Assembly: GCA_963576785.1 (NCBI GenBank)
Contig: OY756140.1
Location: 1 to 64,000 of the forward strand
Origin: Chlorophyllum brunneum
Taxonomy: Eukaryota; Basidiomycota; Agaricomycetes; Agaricales; Agaricaceae
Direction: 5' to 3'
DNA: 64,000 nt
Positions 43,217 through 53,319 of this stretch are shown here, in pieces. The notes beneath the pieces were generated by a model that searched no databases, had not been told where the DNA came from, and saw only the letters and a program-made list of their open reading frames with translations. The stretch's first letter is position 1. The number at the start of each line of letters is the position of its first letter. Made by a program: the position numbers and the translations under genes.

Positions 43217-45356
43217 ATGTCTACTAATAATATCGTTGCTGGTTTACCTAAGCTCAATGGGCCAAAGAACTATGCATTCTGGTCTAGAAGGCTTCAGGAT
43301 GCCCTAACCCTCATTTCTGTCACTGGTTCTGACCAGTCCGGATGGACTGTAACAGATCAGAATCTCTCTCCTGAGAATCCTACCACCTTAACGGAGGAGG
43401 ATAGAAGGAGAGAACAATTGAGAGGTCAGGCATTGGCTGTTATTAATGGCACCTTACCTGATTCCCTGTTACTCCATGGGCATGACGCTCCTGAATTCCT
43501 CTGGACTGATTTGAAAACCCACTTTGGGACACCTTCTCCTGCCGCAGTGTATTCAATTCTCCAAAGAATGTTGCAAAAGTGCATTTCAGGGAATCAAGAT
43601 CCAGCAATGGATCTAGCTGAATTGAGAACAATGGCTTCTCAATTAGAAACAGCTAAGGTAAAATTGCCAGAAGTTCTTGGTGCGATGATCACTTTGAACG
43701 CATTACCACCGGATTGGAATGCAGTGGCCCAAACAACATTGGCAAATAATCACGATGTTGTAGACATGACCTGGGAGGTAGTTCAGCAGGCTATAAATGC
43801 TGAGTGGTCAAGACGTGAAGGGTCAAGACCTAACATGTCTAACCCACAAGCATCTTTTGCCGCCACCGCCAACTACCAAACTCGCCCTCAGGGCAATATC
43901 CCCAGGACTCGCCCTGGACCACCCTGGAACTGCTTCCATCCTGGAGGCGATACCAGGGCCAAGCCTGCAAGAGGTCCTCGCCACCCTGCCAATCCGAGTG
44001 GGCAGCCCCCTCAGCCTTCTCCCCCTTCTCCTACCTGGATTAACGTCCAGAAGAAGAAGAAGAAGCCCAAGAAGTGCCAGGGTAAACCCCAGGCCCACAT
44101 GGCGGGCTTCGCCGCTGCCACAGAACTAGCGGTCCATCGTTTCACTAGTCCGGGAATGACCCCCTTCGACCTGATGAGGCGCATGGATGCGCCTCAACCC
44201 GTTCCTGCTCCCACTCCTCTGACCACTCATGTACTTGTGAGTGAGAGACCCAAACCTCTTACTTGGGTTAATCCCAAGAAGGTCCAGCAGGCACGAGAGA
44301 ACACTTGTGCTGAGCTCGAGAAAAAGGTATATGCTGAAGCACGAAACTTATGTTTCACCGCCTTACTCGAAAACTCACTGCGGATTCAACAGGTGACCAC
44401 CTGGCGCGACCGCGTCACTGGTCCTTCGCCCATGCAAATGGCGAAGAAACGTGCCCTCGATTGTTATGATCGACGGATGCACGAGGTCTCTCACCCCTGC
44501 GCCCCGAAAGGACAATCGGTGACACCGCCCGGTGCACCTTCGGTTCCTTCTGGTCACCCCCCAGGTTGTACCTGTGAGGGACACACGAGGGTAAGCAAAT
44601 GGTTCACTAAAAATAGTAACCCCGATATTAACGCGACTCGCGTCCGCTTTTCCTTTCTTTTACCCATTGGTTCGCCTTATACCTTATTGGTTTCCCCCAA
44701 ATTTGGGACGAAAATTAATTTGGTTATGCACCATATGGTAAAGATCCCAAGCATGGACTCTGTCGCCCGGGGTGACTCGCTTGAACCTGGAGAGGTTCAA
44801 CCGTTCTACCTTCCTCCTCGGGAGGAAATAGTAGCTCCAGTTGTCAGGACCTACGAAGAGGAGTTTCCTCCTCTTCCTCGGGCCTCCCCTCCTACGGAGC
44901 GATTCCAGAGTAAGAGATATTCTCTTACTCAGAAGAACAAGACCGCTGATAGGCATCCTGCCACACTTTCAGTGTTGGTAGACGAAGCCTTCAAATGGCT
45001 TGAGAGCGAGAAAGAGGTCGACGATCTCATGGCGCCGGCTCAAGATGTCGCCTACGACATCCGCGACCCCAGGAACCCTGCGAACATCGCAGGACCCTCT
45101 TCTGGGCCTCTCCCAAAGTCTCCGAAGTCCGAACCCTTTGCTTCGGCACCTCAATCTGAGGTGTTACTCGGACTCTTGTCGACTGACTATGGGAGCGACT
45201 TCAAGAAGAAGGGAGGAGCTGGGTATGTGATCAATTCGATCTCAGATACTCTTACTAACCCTGATACACAGTCCTGTCACCAATATACCGACCGGCCGTC
45301 TTTGCAAGAAGAAGGGTAAGGGCAAGGGGAAGGGACGTCGGGGGCCGGGCTTGTAA
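43217..45356 (+). CDS. gag: Copia Gag polyprotein
   Basis: The frame from 43217 encodes a copia-type Gag: LNGPKNYAFWSRRLQDAL near the start, LWTDLKTHFGTPSPAAVYSI, and LPEVLGAMITLNALPPDWN. A canonical CCHC knuckle is not seen; a degenerate WNCFHPGGDTRAKP lies where one would be. A long Pro-rich, probably disordered region follows. Unspliced, the frame stops at 45317-45319 (700 residues). If the intron-like 45223-45271 is removed, it continues with PVTNIPTGRLC and the basic tail KKKGKGKGKGRRGPGL to a stop at 45354-45356, which looks like a nucleic-acid-binding end. I favour the spliced form for Gag. Confidence 0.8.
45223..45271 (+). other. Intron-like segment within gag
   Basis: GTATGT donor, a perfect CTTACTAAC branch motif (45251-45259) 12 bases before the CACAG acceptor, and 49 bases long: the profile of a normal intron of this fungus. 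Removal changes frame and gives Gag a basic C-terminus; retention keeps the frame of the protease ORF but meets a stop at 45317. Confidence 0.65.
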
Positions 45357-45463
45357 CTACACTATCAGGATCTTTAGGATCCCATAATAATGTTGTTTCT
45401 TCGTGCGAATCGATAAATGAGAAGTGTTTTAACACTTCTCAATTTTCTTATTTCTCCACGCGC

Positions 45464-46204
45464 ATGCCCGATCAGTATTTAAGAGTACCGGATCAATTTA
45501 GATCTCAATCGCTAAGCAATGATCAAAGCATAACGCCACTAGAAGAATATAGTGACGTATGGTTATTAGACTCAGGGGCATCATGTCATTATACCCCTTA
45601 TACGGAAGACTTTATCAACTTCAAAGAACTCGAAGTTTCGATCCCAATTAAGACTGTAGGAGCTCAAAGCCCCTACCTTAATGCGGTTGGTCTTGGCACA
45701 GTTATGCTTAAGCATAGAGTCTATAACGGGAAGACTGACAGCATTCAACCAACGCAGATATTAATATATCCAGTCTTCCTTTTGAAAGGAACCTCTGAAC
45801 GACTAGTGTCAGTGGGACAGTTATGCCAGGATGGCAAAACTGTTAGAACAGATGCCAACGAATCAGTAGTAGTTGATAGCGAAGGAAATGCTATTCTTCA
45901 AGCATATCCTTCAGCAAGTCGCAACACTACTTTACATTTTGTTAATACAAAAATTGTACATTCGGAACAAGCAGCTATGACTGCGGATCCGATCGTTGGC
46001 TATAAAGTTGTACATGCGAGATTAGGACATCCCTCTAATCATATCCTCAATCACTTTGAGAAAAATACGATTGGGTTTACTCCGGTGCGGATTCCCGAGC
46101 AAAAGCCAGTCTGTGACGGTTGTGCCAAGGGAAAGATGCACCAGAAACCCTTTAGAGAGAACCCTACACGCGCAAAGCGAAAGAATACACTCAGATTTAG
46201 TTGA
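45464..46204 (+). CDS. pol: Copia protease and pre-integrase segment
   Basis: Same frame as the unspliced gag, open from just after the stop at 45317. The aspartic protease signature is WLLDSGASCHYTP. Downstream is the GAG-pre-integrase zinc module, VVHARLGHPSNHILNHF with CDGCAKGKMHQKPF, giving the HHCC pattern. The frame ends at 46204, about 30 bases after it departs from the family pattern (TRAKRKNTL). The continuation is in another frame, overlapping by 149 bases. The Met at 45464 is simply the first in-frame ATG. Confidence 0.85.
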   Translation: MPDQYLRVPDQFRSQSLSNDQSITPLEEYSDVWLLDSGASCHYTPYTEDFINFKELEVSIPIKTVGAQSPYLNAVGLGTVMLKHRVYNGKTDSIQPTQILIYPVFLLKGTSERLVSVGQLCQDGKTVRTDANESVVVDSEGNAILQAYPSASRNTTLHFVNTKIVHSEQAAMTADPIVGYKVVHARLGHPSNHILNHFEKNTIGFTPVRIPEQKPVCDGCAKGKMHQKPFRENPTRAKRKNTLRFS

Positions 46205-49200
46205 ACTTCCGATTCTTTCTTACCATAAATATAAATGGGTCATGACCATAATGGACGACTTTTCTTCTCATGGATGGATTCGCTTTCTCCATAAGAAATC
46301 AGAAGCAGCAGAAGAAATGAAAAATTTTATTGCCTTAATTCAGACTCAATACGAGACTAAATTAAAATATCTCTGCACTGATAGAGGAGGAGAGTATGCA
46401 ACTAACGAGTTGCAATCTCATTTGCGCTCATTAGGGATTATACATGAGACTAGTGCACCACACATACACCAACAAAATGGTCGAGCAGAACGCTTGAACC
46501 GAACCCTAATGGATAAAGCAGAAGCCATGCGGCATCATGCTTGTATTCCTGATGGTTGGTGGGAGTTTTCTATAGATCATGCAATACATATCTATAATAA
46601 AACACCAGTATCACGGCTCATGTGGAAAACACCCTATGAAGTGTTGAATCAGAAGATTCCAGACATCTCTAAAGAGAGAGTCTTTGGCTGCGGTGCTTAT
46701 GTCTTTCTCCCAAAAGAGATAAGAGACAATAAACTGATAGCGAAGTCAGAACTCATGATTTTCCTTGGTTGGACATCAGACAGGAAAAATTATCGTTTCA
46801 TGAGGCACCTAAACGGAAATGTAATCTATACATCTCCAACAGCTGTATTCAGCGAAGAACACTTCCCTAAATGTGTTGGGAAGAAGCGAGAAGAATGGAT
46901 GAACCAACCATCATCTTCTACTTCTCGAAGTACACCTTCGGAAGTTATTGTCTTCCATGCTCCAGATCCATCTACTGGTTTACCTATTGATAAACCACCA
47001 AGCCCTATTCCCCGAACTTCTCCCGGAAGTTCTCCGGAGGAAAGGACTTATAAATCTGTACATGGACAAATTCCAACTCCTTTCCCTGAACCTAAAAAGA
47101 ATAAAGGAAAGGAAAAAGTACTGAATATCGATACCGATGTTCAGGAGGAGTGGGATGGTATTGTGCAAAATATTCTCTTTCCACCAAGAGAAGCACAAAC
47201 ACCAGAAGACGATGACAGTGATAGATTATCATATACTGATCCACCCAATCACCCTGAAGGTCTGAACCATCCGCCTTCTCCAAGAGATGATCCGGATGTA
47301 CAACCATTCATACCCTATACCCCTGTTGAAGATGATCGGGATGCTGGTCCTTCTGTACCACGAGGTCACTCGGATCAAATACCGGTTCCTGAAATACCTC
47401 AGAGACCGCAAAGAACCAGAAAAGTACCTGAACGTCCAGGAAACTTCTATGGTTCTACAAAGCATCCGACCAAAATACTCCAGGACTATGAGATGTTCCA
47501 ACCTCCTAAGTCGAAATTAACAAGTTCTACAAGTAGACTTGTTAGACAAATTCGATCAGAGGCTTCCAAACCTGGAATAATCGATAGACGTTCTCAGCAT
47601 GAAGCTTCTACATTAGAAGACTTATGCAGAGAAGGAGGAGTAGGGATGATCGATTATCTGTGCGCTCAAAAAGTCAAATCTCCATTAGTTCCTATTTCTT
47701 TCAAGGATCTAAATCGACTACCATCAGAAGAGAAATCTAAATGGTGGAAAGCGTGCTTGGAAGAGTTAAATTCACTCAAAGAAAGACATGTTTATGACTT
47801 AGCTAAACTTCCGCCTGGAAGAAAAGCTGTCAAAAATAGATGGGTCTTTACACCCAAGTCAGACGGTCGATACCGTGCTCGACTAGTAGCAAAAGGATTC
47901 TCTCAGATAGAGGGAATTGATTACGATGAACTATTTTCACCAGTAGTCCGTTATGAGACAGCACGACTCATATTTGCAGTCACTGCCCTCAATGATTGGG
48001 AGATGCTCAGTTTAGATGTTAAAACTGCTTATCTCTACGGAAAACTGGATGAAGAACTCTATATGGAACTTCCAGAAGGTTTCAATACAGGTCGTGGTAA
48101 TTTGGTTTGGAAATTAAACCGAGCCATTTATGGATTAAAGCAATCTGGACGACAATGGTGGAAGGAATTGACTAAGTCAATGACCGACCTAGGATTTGTC
48201 AGATCCAAACTAGATGCTGGAGTCTATTATTACTACGACCCTGAAACCAAAGAGCTTATTATAGCTCTGGTCTATGTAGATGACTCAATGTTCGTTGGAA
48301 TTAGAGGCTCTAGACTTCTATATGAGAAGCGAGCACTCTTTATGAAGAAATGGGAATGCCGAGACCTTGGTCCAACCAAAGAGTTCCTTGGTATGAAGAT
48401 TTCGCGAAATCCTATAAACCGATCAATTACCCTAGACCAAATGGATTATCTAGGAAAAGTACTTGATCGATTTAATATAATTGGAAAAGAAGAAATACCA
48501 TTACCAAATGGATTTATCTTCGAATCCAATACAGGAAAAGTGACACCTGACTTCATAAAGAGGTATCAACAATTAGTAGGATCAGTTATGTATCTGATGA
48601 TAGGCAGTCGGCCCGACATAGCTTTCGCCACTGTCAAATTATCACAACATATGACCAATCCAACTAAAGCGCATTATAATGCAGGCTTACATTTGCTAAA
48701 GTATCTTAATGCTACTCGCAAATATAGAATTACCTATAATGGAAGTTCTATGCAAGGCCTAAATGCCTTTTCCGACTCTGATTGGGCTAGTGATCCAATT
48801 AGTTGTAAATCTGTAACTGGATATTTCTGTTTGTTAGCCAGTGGAGCTATCGCTTGGTTAAGTAGGAAACAGAAAACTGTTGCATTATCTTCCACTGAAG
48901 CCGAATATATGGCTTTGTCAGATTGCAGTCGACAACTCGTTTGGACTGTCAATTTGTTGGAAGAAATTGGTATCCAATCATTGGCCCCTTATCTCTTCAG
49001 TGATAATGAGGGTTCAATATTTTGGGCCAAGAATCTAGTAACAAAAAAACGATCAAAACATGTCGACGTCAAATACCATTACATTCGTGATTTGGTAGAA
49101 GATGGAAAGATTGAAATATTCTCTGTGAAAGGCACTGAAAATCCTGCCGATATTCTCACAAAGAATTTAGACAAAATTAAATTCAATCTATTCCGACCTC

Positions 49201-49223
49201 GCCTTGGCTTGACGTTTGAGTGA
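46056..49223 (+). CDS. pol: Copia integrase core, reverse transcriptase and RNase H
   Basis: 1,055 residues, meaningful from about residue 40 (ERIHSDLVELP). The integrase catalytic triad is seen as MDDFSSHGWIRF, CTDRGGEYATNEL and QQNGRAERLNRTL. A variable linker is followed by reverse transcriptase blocks NRWVFTPKSDGRYRARLVAKG, LDVKTAYLYGKLDEELYM and the catalytic YVDDSMFVG. RNase H has ALSSTEAEYMALSDC and SDNEGSIFWAKN. The last residues (TKNLDKIKFNLFRPRLGL) are typical of copia. Its first part overlaps the protease ORF; one base near 46173 (in GCAAAGC) appears to be extra, so translation from genomic RNA would need a +1 shift, or the copy is mutated. Confidence 0.92.
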   Translation: MRKIRLGLLRCGFPSKSQSVTVVPRERCTRNPLERTLHAQSERIHSDLVELPILSYHKYKWVMTIMDDFSSHGWIRFLHKKSEAAEEMKNFIALIQTQYETKLKYLCTDRGGEYATNELQSHLRSLGIIHETSAPHIHQQNGRAERLNRTLMDKAEAMRHHACIPDGWWEFSIDHAIHIYNKTPVSRLMWKTPYEVLNQKIPDISKERVFGCGAYVFLPKEIRDNKLIAKSELMIFLGWTSDRKNYRFMRHLNGNVIYTSPTAVFSEEHFPKCVGKKREEWMNQPSSSTSRSTPSEVIVFHAPDPSTGLPIDKPPSPIPRTSPGSSPEERTYKSVHGQIPTPFPEPKKNKGKEKVLNIDTDVQEEWDGIVQNILFPPREAQTPEDDDSDRLSYTDPPNHPEGLNHPPSPRDDPDVQPFIPYTPVEDDRDAGPSVPRGHSDQIPVPEIPQRPQRTRKVPERPGNFYGSTKHPTKILQDYEMFQPPKSKLTSSTSRLVRQIRSEASKPGIIDRRSQHEASTLEDLCREGGVGMIDYLCAQKVKSPLVPISFKDLNRLPSEEKSKWWKACLEELNSLKERHVYDLAKLPPGRKAVKNRWVFTPKSDGRYRARLVAKGFSQIEGIDYDELFSPVVRYETARLIFAVTALNDWEMLSLDVKTAYLYGKLDEELYMELPEGFNTGRGNLVWKLNRAIYGLKQSGRQWWKELTKSMTDLGFVRSKLDAGVYYYYDPETKELIIALVYVDDSMFVGIRGSRLLYEKRALFMKKWECRDLGPTKEFLGMKISRNPINRSITLDQMDYLGKVLDRFNIIGKEEIPLPNGFIFESNTGKVTPDFIKRYQQLVGSVMYLMIGSRPDIAFATVKLSQHMTNPTKAHYNAGLHLLKYLNATRKYRITYNGSSMQGLNAFSDSDWASDPISCKSVTGYFCLLASGAIAWLSRKQKTVALSSTEAEYMALSDCSRQLVWTVNLLEEIGIQSLAPYLFSDNEGSIFWAKNLVTKKRSKHVDVKYHYIRDLVEDGKIEIFSVKGTENPADILTKNLDKIKFNLFRPRLGLTFE

Positions 49224-49245
49224 TTAAAAAACTCTATATCAATAC

Positions 49246-49259
49246 AGAGCAAGGAGGAG
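49246..49259 (+). other. Polypurine tract
   Basis: AGAGCAAGGAGGAG lies immediately upstream of the right LTR, where plus-strand priming starts in LTR retroelements. Confidence 0.8.
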
Positions 49260-49831
49260 TGTTGAAGTTTCGGACATATTCTAGAAATAGACTATGAAGT
49301 CATTATGATAATAATAGACTGATCCGTTACTTTCCAGTAACTTCATTCCGTAGTAACTTCCTATGAGTTGCTCTGTATACAATGAGAGTCATAAGTACTT
49401 GATAGATTATTCTACATAGTACCAATGACTAGATACTACGTTCCACAGTACTCCGCAGGCACTACGCCGCAGTTAAAGGGAGTCATAAGGAACAATCCAT
49501 GCAATGCTAGTATTTTATGTAGTATGACTCGTCTATGTTACAATATGTATATAAACCCCATGTAGCAGACCTAAGTTCTGCATCTTGTTCAATCGAACAA
49601 CTTCTTCATCATTGCCTATCTCTTTGAGTACAACACCTCAATCGATTTAATCGACTTCGACCTCTACTTAACTGACGTTAACCGCTTCATCAATAATATC
49701 TGTCTATCCGAACTACCTTACTACAGGTATCAGATAGAAGCTTATTATCTTGGTGAGTAGACCCTACGTTCTCTCCCACTGCGTTTACTGCTGCCCCCAG
49801 CAAACAACTCGTTACGGTCGTTTCCTCAACA
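49260..49831 (+). repeat. Right LTR, 572 bp
   Basis: Same as the left LTR apart from five transitions and an extra TACTTGATAG after GAGAGTCATAAG. Ends TCAACA, followed by the TSD TCTCC. Confidence 0.97.
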
Positions 49832-49858
49832 TCTCCTTGATCTGCTGTCCCTGCCCAT

Positions 49859-50925
49859 AGGTTTATGGTATGACACCGGAACCTAATAACTGTTGAAGGG
49901 GTTCAAAAACGGGCGACAATGATGGGATTTGGGGAGCAAATGAGTAGGGTACAACTAACTAAACTAATTGTATTTATACTAAAGAACAATAAAAGAAATT
50001 AGAACTCAGATCATGGCCACGGGGATATTCCACAGTTTGGTATTTCAACAGTAACGTCCCCACCGTTGATAAAACATTCTAGAAGCTGCGATTGCATCCC
50101 CTCACCCGTTGCGTCATCCGATCTCTCAATTGTAATGGCTGTGTCATAATTTTAGAAACTATGCGTGGCAGCTGACTTGACCCGACGTTCTGCCTCTGGA
50201 CAAGCCCTGCAGGCTTTCTGTGAAACGCAACGATAGTCTGTGTTCGGACTGCATGTGCTTACAAATAATCTGGTATCAAATAGGGAGACAAACTTGATGC
50301 TTCTAGTCTTGGTGATTCCGAATCATTATAGCAAAGAACACCTTTTTGCCAAATAGCTGTTAAGGAAGGACGGCTACACTGCTTTGGGGTCCCTATTGCA
50401 TTCCTTGGTTTGATTTTGTCCACCGTCAGCAGCTACAAAGTGCTCAGCGTCTGGGCACTTTGAGGTGCTGTCCCATATTCGAGACCACCCGCTCGTAATG
50501 CATCGGACTTGGGGCTGAGTCTTTCTGGCAGATGAATTCCCTGCCAGGTAAATGGTCTGCACGGAGATTAAGGTAGAAATCGGTGAAGTAGCTTGTGTTG
50601 AATAATACAACATCACACACAGGGCGCTTGACCACGCCCATCAACCCCCATTGCTGCTCCCGTGCATACTTCGTAAACGTTAGCAGTCATATGTGATGCA
50701 GCAATACAGCTATAGTAGCTTCGTAATTGCCTAAACACTCTACTGCATTGTCATCCATGATGTCACCCCCGCGAATTGCGTACGCTACTCTTGCTGTGTA
50801 TTCGCAACGTTGAAACGGTCGTTTGGGGGTGAAATAATCCGGAAGATGGAGCGCAAGCGCACTTGGGCTCGGTTCCGCTCCTTCACATTCGTGAAAAACC
50901 TAACCGTCCGCTATCCCATTAACGT
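49859..50925. other. Intergenic, no gene supported
   Basis: Upstream side of the interrupted gene. Two overlapping minus-strand frames (50644-50374) have no recognisable domain. Nothing else seen. Confidence 0.45.
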
Positions 50926-52717
50926 CTAGCAAGTATCGAGCCCAGAATTCGCTGTAGGACGCAAGGGGGACCAACATGCAGAAGATACGTGCTGGGCGAC
51001 GCATTTTTTATCGTTTTCATCCATCATAGGAATAGCCTCTGACACAGGATCAGAAGAAGGCGATCGATTGAATTCAAGCACTTGGGTGTTCGATACGTGG
51101 TTCTGGCGCACGGAGTCGCCATCCTCGCGTAGGCGGGATACTGTCCAAAAGGCCGGCCGTCCAGTGGAGGGGTTCGTTTTCGGTTCATCGACAAGAAAGG
51201 TTGGAGCCTGTTGATGTGACGAAGAGGAAGGTGAAGGTTGTGACCGCAAAGCGGGCATAGAAGATGGTGGAGGTTGTGACGAGCCAGGTACAGAGGCATC
51301 ATTCGAAGTCGAATTTGGTTCATGCGATGACTGTAAGGGAGGTAAGGAAGCAAGATTCGACCGTGGACGAGTGTTTGTGTTTTTGAGCTTCCTTGAACGT
51401 GGCTTGCGCGCGGTCGGAAGCGGATTTGATGGTAATGTTGGATCGGAAGGTGGAGTTTTCGCAGCGGATGCGACGTAGGTATCAATCCGTCTGCTTAAGG
51501 CGTCATCCATCTTCATCCCATAGCGTTGGAACGAGGTGAATATAAGAATGCCATAGAAAACACCGACTCCGAGAACGGCGGAGATAAAGCACCGAAAGCC
51601 AAGCTCTGTCGACGGTGATGCAACGAAATGGTCAGATGAATTTGCACCTGATCGCCACATGAACGCCATTATACATATGATGAAGGCAATAATCGACCTA
51701 GAAGGCCGATTTAAATCATATATTTATATTATGTATAGAATGGATGTCAACGTACCAGGCTAACCAGACAACTGGGAGGGAAAGCATGACCCACACGCTC
51801 CAGAAGTTCGACTGGGGGTTCTGTGCCTCCTGTGACTTACGATAAGCACCCTGCGATTGAGAGCTTGAATGATGCGTGAACTTACGAAGGCCCACTCTAA
51901 TACTATGGATGGCTTGCGCATGCGTGAAAACTGTATAATGAACGAGCAACCATATAGCAGGCTGAGCAGCGCGGACAGAAGAGACCAGAAAGCAAGATAT
52001 CGAGTGACGGGATCATTGGCTGCACCTGTGACCTGGAACATTGTCAAGATGCCTCTACTTGCAGTGAGCCCATATCTTTCCCAGAGATATATACCATACG
52101 CGTACTCACGGAATCAACAAAGCTGATACCAGGTTTAGCGTCTTCCACTCCTCCAGAAGATTATCAAGAAAACAACACCACCCTGTTGTTAGTTTATGGT
52201 ACGAATGAGGAAGCGACTCCGAATCTGTGGCTACAGGTGGAAAGTCATGCCCAAGATCTAGTACCCCATCCTGAAAATCTTTTCCCCCGTTCGTATCAGC
52301 TTGGACAGCCATGTCCAATAGCTCCTTGAGCGCCAAGTTCGCGACTCGAGATATACGGTCAACGCGATTGAAATAATGAGAAGGCAGCTGCATGAGAAGG
52401 TGCATGTATACTTGACCAAGTAGCGTGTCAGTCAGGGAAGTCCAGAAGGCACCCAAGCACCCTGGGTAAGCCGGGACTACTTGTGCTTCTTCATCAATAG
52501 TTCTTTCAGAATCCACAGAGTCAGAGTTGAGGAGGGAAGGTGGAAGATGATCAGGTAGGCTTGTCGATCTCTGGTGTGTGGGCGGCAATAAAAAAGTTGA
52601 GGTTCGGTTGGTCCCGGAAGCCTGGTGGTGGCGATGGTGGTGTCGGTGATGTCGTGCCGCGTCGTAAAAGCTCCCTCCATGAAGCTCAAAATTGTACGCT
52701 CCTTGGAAGATTGGCAT
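50926..52717 (-). CDS. Multi-spanning membrane protein with MPIFQGAYNF start
   Basis: About four exons on the minus strand. Exon 1 (52717-52110) opens MPIFQGAYNFELHGGSFYDA with a His-rich tract (RHHRHHHRHH), then a Ser-rich part and a helix-rich segment (LTDTLLGQVYMHLLMQLPSHY). Further exons add membrane segments: LAFWSLLSALLSLLYGCSFII, then NFWSVWVMLSLPVVWLAWSIIAFIICIMAFMW, and LGFRCFISAVLGVGVFYGILIF. The C-terminus is about 180 residues, Ser/Pro-rich and disordered (STSNDASVPGSSQPPPSS), stop at 50928-50926. This combination is a common uncharacterised agaricomycete family. An in-frame ATG at 52801 exists, but the FQGA start matches relatives in this window. Confidence 0.75.
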
Positions 52718-53319
52718 GACTTCAGAGGGGAAATATGTGGGCAGTGTGAATGAAGAAGGCTTATGGGTGTTCTCGATTGAGCCGTCAATGTCAGGGCCCA
52801 TCTATAGACGCCCGTTACCGTGGCTCCAGCCGTTTGCACCGGATCATAGGGGGAAGAAAATTACAGGATTCAGCGCTCACGGATCCATCGTCTTAGGCCC
52901 CGTGTCCAGTCGGTGGTTCTCAAGAACCCTTCTTGGGTTCCGATCAAAGGTAGGGTCACATTACAAACGATGGCTTCACTATCAGAAATCTATCAGAATG
53001 ATGGGAAGCAGGGCCGCAATTTCAGACCACTCCGTGGTGTTAATTGTACTATAGTACAATATTAAATGCCCGTTGCACAGGGAGATATTGATTCCTTCCG
53101 CAGTACTCTTCACAAGGAATGTAGCTTCGTTGATTCCCCATATCAAAAGAGCGGAGTTACAACAAGGAGAGGGAGCGGGTATAGTACATGAGGCCCAAAG
53201 TAAGGAATGACCTGGGGGATAACGAAGAGTTTTCGGAAGGGAGTTCGTCGGAGTTAGAATCCCAAATGGAGCAGAAGATCGACTCGAAAGCAGAAACAAG
53301 AAGTAAAAGTCAAAAGCTT
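52718..53319. other. Promoter-side spacer
   Basis: Between the start of the membrane protein gene and the stop of the next minus-strand gene. Frames here (52692-53054 plus, 53323-52982 minus) show no domain. Nothing recognised. Confidence 0.45.

Larger units (their letters stand above)
42490..49836 (+). mobile_element. Ty1/copia LTR retrotransposon with target-site duplication
   Basis: The element, TGTTGAAG...TCAACA at both LTRs, spans 42495-49831 and is flanked by the 5-bp duplication TCTCC (42490-42494 and 49832-49836). The order protease, integrase, reverse transcriptase, RNase H is that of copia elements. The two LTRs differ by five substitutions, all transitions, and one 10-bp indel over about 562 bases, so insertion is fairly recent. 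One frame change in pol and an intron-like segment in gag are noted separately. Confidence 0.97.
41329..49858 (-). pseudogene. GNDN-repeat gene split by a copia retrotransposon
   Basis: Host sequence on both sides of the retrotransposon belongs to one minus-strand gene. The start codon ATG at 49858-49856 opens MGRDSRSRR, then the insertion intervenes, and the frame resumes NHSTSNQVQTKETNSG to the left of 42489. Downstream blocks read TYSQMENTPAGPS, TVTIPTHLPNWITQD and QLTVVPVTG. Then come two repeats of a unit, S-FRATGNDNVVHLQEFSN and S-FVTTGNDNRAHLPSIS, each followed by FV-QGNRN-MT. An Ala/Ser/Pro-rich end runs to 41329. The left LTR by chance supplies ATG-TCC-GAA in another frame joined to the gene. 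Exon joints after 42300 are uncertain. Native function unknown; with 7.3 kb inserted, the normal product cannot be made. Confidence 0.6.
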
